Shown piece after piece: positions 63,101-64,000 of a stretch of DNA of 64,000 nt. How positions within the stretch are numbered: the first letter of the stretch is position 1; every line of letters begins with the position of its first letter. A program made the translations under genes and the position numbers. Source of the stretch: DSOI01 sp041394885 (GTDB lineage: Bacteria; Acidobacteriota; Terriglobia; Bryobacterales; Bryobacteraceae); the NCBI GenBank assembly GCA_041394885.1, contig JAWKHI010000017.1, positions 61,804 to 125,803 on the forward strand, read 5' to 3'. Under the pieces are notes generated by a model. The model had not been told where the DNA came from. It worked only from the letters and a program-made list of their open reading frames with translations, and did no database searches.

Positions 63101-64000
63101 CCCCTGACCACTCCCCTCGATGTCGATTTCCGCCTCGCCGTCGACTCCATTCTTTGGAATGTTACCGCTCCCTCCGGCCGCACTGTGCCGCCCGGAGGCC
63201 AGATCCAACTCGACGTTACCGCGGACCCCTCACGGCTGCCCACCAACGTCTCCCGCGCTACGCTCTTCATCCAGACGTCCAGTGACTCCCTCGTCCACCC
63301 CGTCGATCTGCTTTGGGTGCCCTCCACCGCCGGACGAGCCGCCTCCCCCGGCTCGGAAAACGTCAGGCAAATCGACGCCGTCTGCCCGCCCGGTGGCATC
63401 GTTCTGGCTTCGGCCTCGGTCCCCTACGGATTCCGCGCCAGCGCCGCCGCTGGCATCCCCGTGATGCTCGCCGCCTATGAACGCTCCGGCGCCCGCTTTG
63501 AGACGGGAGCTATTTCGGCTTCGCTCGGAGGCGCCTCGTCGGCCCTGCGAATGCTTTCCCCTGGATCCTGGGCCGCCACCGTCCCGGTGCCCGACGGGTT
63601 GGAAGGCGCCGCTGTCCTCAGCTTCTACGCGGAAGACAGAGCCCGCGGCATCAACGGTTGCCTGTCCCTGCCCGTCACCATTGACGCGTCTCCCACACCG
63701 GTCCTCCCGCCCGGCGCCGTCCTGAGCACCGCCAGCTTCGCTCCCTACCGCCCCCTCGCCGCCGGAGGCATCATTGCTCTGTTCGGATCCCGCCTTGCCA
63801 GCGGACGCACCTCGGCCACACTGCCCCTGCCCACCGATCTCAACGGGACTTCGGTGCGCATCGGAGGAACGCCCGTCCCGCTCTTCTTCGCGGCCGACCT
63901 CGGCGCTTTTTCGCAGGTCAACGGCGTGGTCCCTTATACCATCGCGCCCAACCTCGCCCATCAGGTTGTGGTGAACGGCCCCACCGGCTCCGCATCCGGC
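60185..64000 (+). CDS. Giant secreted Ig-like/BACON protein with TIGR03437 domain (partial, 3' end outside window)
   Basis: 1272 codons without a stop, reaching the right edge. Signal peptide MLFNLRRAFGGLVLLCSAASAQ. A unique N-terminal region (to about residue 430) is followed by two He_PIG-type repeats (SGCPLTPGSVGIGYSQTL, TSCPLPDASQGQPYSAAL). Several BACON-like beta domains follow (LSPSSMLFRAPSGGEPVAPQ). The cut C-terminus begins the Solibacter C-terminal domain (STASFAPYRPLAAGGIIALFGSRLA, VNGVVPYTIAP). It is a paralogue of the gene at 45175 with the same module order after its N-terminal region. Confidence 0.88.
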   Translation, partial: MLFNLRRAFGGLVLLCSAASAQIVCSTTLGSTGQPSPLRGRAQSDLVADFFLSCEGSAPSNGIIGSVTVTLNTPITSRITSTFNNASEALLLINEPSPQDQLGQPIGANIPGANVLQGVQTSGNSVQFSGVPLMPDNVTGFQRQIFRIVNLRANASLLGNGASITATVSINAPVPIVLNNAQQIVGTVGAGLDFSLRAANDLAGYSASIDACLGNNTTLTPQTERDFIVKFTESFANDFRERNIASSLANPTVVADQNNLGSILGSGTESGFVNRSFPSVSGMNQAGQATAGTRLVARFTGIPSTAQLWVTVQPVLQGTSGTGITAALTATSDASGDGAFNRVNPSLGPYVRLDVSGGVAQAVWEVFDANQVALESLAFGVVLSIPAASTVNGSVAVNAAYGPAGATLTSATAARPYFAPETTAGRVAAEVRACVPQLTITSGCPLTPGSVGIGYSQTLTAAGGTLPYSWSLLSGSLPPGLQLAGNGVVAGTPTQAGTSNFALRLADAAGAVVARECSIDIRATLSITTSCPLPDASQGQPYSAALTADGGTPPFTWQIARGALPGGIALSPGGQIAGAPSSAGSASFALRVTDSRALSAEKECALRVLAPFRLSPSSMLFRAPSGGEPVAPQIVHLVAEPSGQSWDVRVSTFGGGEWLRATPANGRVPGVIEVTADTTGVAPGSYEGSVTVLTRGSIQQSFGVGVRLEVTAARPPKLTAEPAGVLVAVPAATSRADRIVTIANRGSGSLPIAATLTVSSGQGWIDAPSLSGSLGPGGSMQLPLRIAPGALEPGVYRANLRIRNQNPNSEEAVDVPVTLAVSASREAILVEPSNIGFDAVAGLAAPDPVRVSIGAPGESSAGWEARVEPSASDQLVQARNWLSLDTPSGRASSGSPSQLELRVNPQGLAPGRYRGEVTVVSTSGVNSPRTILVSLNVRAPGSLAAPSIEPSALVVGARSDGAVPRGAITIRNPLTTPLDVDFRLAVDSILWNVTAPSGRTVPPGGQIQLDVTADPSRLPTNVSRATLFIQTSSDSLVHPVDLLWVPSTAGRAASPGSENVRQIDAVCPPGGIVLASASVPYGFRASAAAGIPVMLAAYERSGARFETGAISASLGGASSALRMLSPGSWAATVPVPDGLEGAAVLSFYAEDRARGINGCLSLPVTIDASPTPVLPPGAVLSTASFAPYRPLAAGGIIALFGSRLASGRTSATLPLPTDLNGTSVRIGGTPVPLFFAADLGAFSQVNGVVPYTIAPNLAHQVVVNGPTGSASG

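Overview
The window is GC-rich bacterial chromosome, most likely from an Acidobacteriota of the Solibacter/Bryobacteraceae group. The main reasons are two giant secreted proteins carrying the 'Solibacter C-terminal' domain (TIGR03437 type), an acidobacterial-type orphan MacB/FtsX permease (ADOP), DUF1501 and PQQ-propeller proteins, two sulfatases and many Tat-exported enzymes. I see no tRNA, rRNA, CRISPR array, insertion sequence or phage gene. Both edges cut a gene: a siroheme/heme biosynthesis gene on the left and a giant secreted protein on the right.

Layout. (1) 1-6964, minus strand: SRP RNA, dnaX, ebfC, recR, a CcsA/HemX membrane protein, hemA, hemC and a fused cobA-hemD run as one tightly spaced operon (gaps of 20 nt or less). 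It joins DNA replication/repair genes to tetrapyrrole synthesis. (2) 7038-10495, plus strand: methyltransferase, glcE, glcF. (3) 10505-16610: secreted hydrolases (CE7-type esterase, dienelactone hydrolase, M48 protease), then a PQQ propeller protein with EF-hands and a DUF1501 protein. (4) 16986-21536: a motility block, flbD-motA-motB, followed by a hybrid histidine kinase. Both units are preceded by sigma-28 (FliA)-like promoters. (5) 21571-25553: a repeat-bearing secreted protein and an orphan FtsX-type permease. (6) 25580-36179: an export-rich catabolic region with a sulfatase, a secreted protein of unknown family (apparently frameshifted at its end), an M28 peptidase, two enolase-superfamily enzymes, a TrmB-like regulator and a Tat-type flavin oxidoreductase. 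(7) 36244-40102: BlaI-type repressor, M56-TonB fusion sensor/protease and an ADOP permease. (8) 40127-41104: a two-gene PIN-domain toxin-antitoxin-like unit with a consensus promoter. (9) 41106-43668: pnp and rpsO. (10) 43796-54969: PQQ propeller, giant Ig/TIGR03437 protein, and a propeller-type hybrid sensor kinase that diverges from a GH43-like protein/sulfatase operon. (11) 54978-56751: a HicBA-like pair and a HupE/UreJ-like protein. (12) 56820-64000: NHL-repeat protein, PpiD/SurA-like chaperone, second giant TIGR03437 protein.

Two themes run through the window. First, many plus-strand genes have a TAnnnT -10-like hexamer only 6-9 nt before the start codon and no Shine-Dalgarno sequence, which suggests leaderless transcripts; others (pnp, motA, the second sulfatase, the dienelactone hydrolase) have clear Shine-Dalgarno sites. 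Second, several genes show small reading-frame or start-codon anomalies worth checking against raw reads: a 15-codon out-of-frame segment in motB, the 3' end of the gene at 27143, and a hicA homologue whose expected start codon is GTA.
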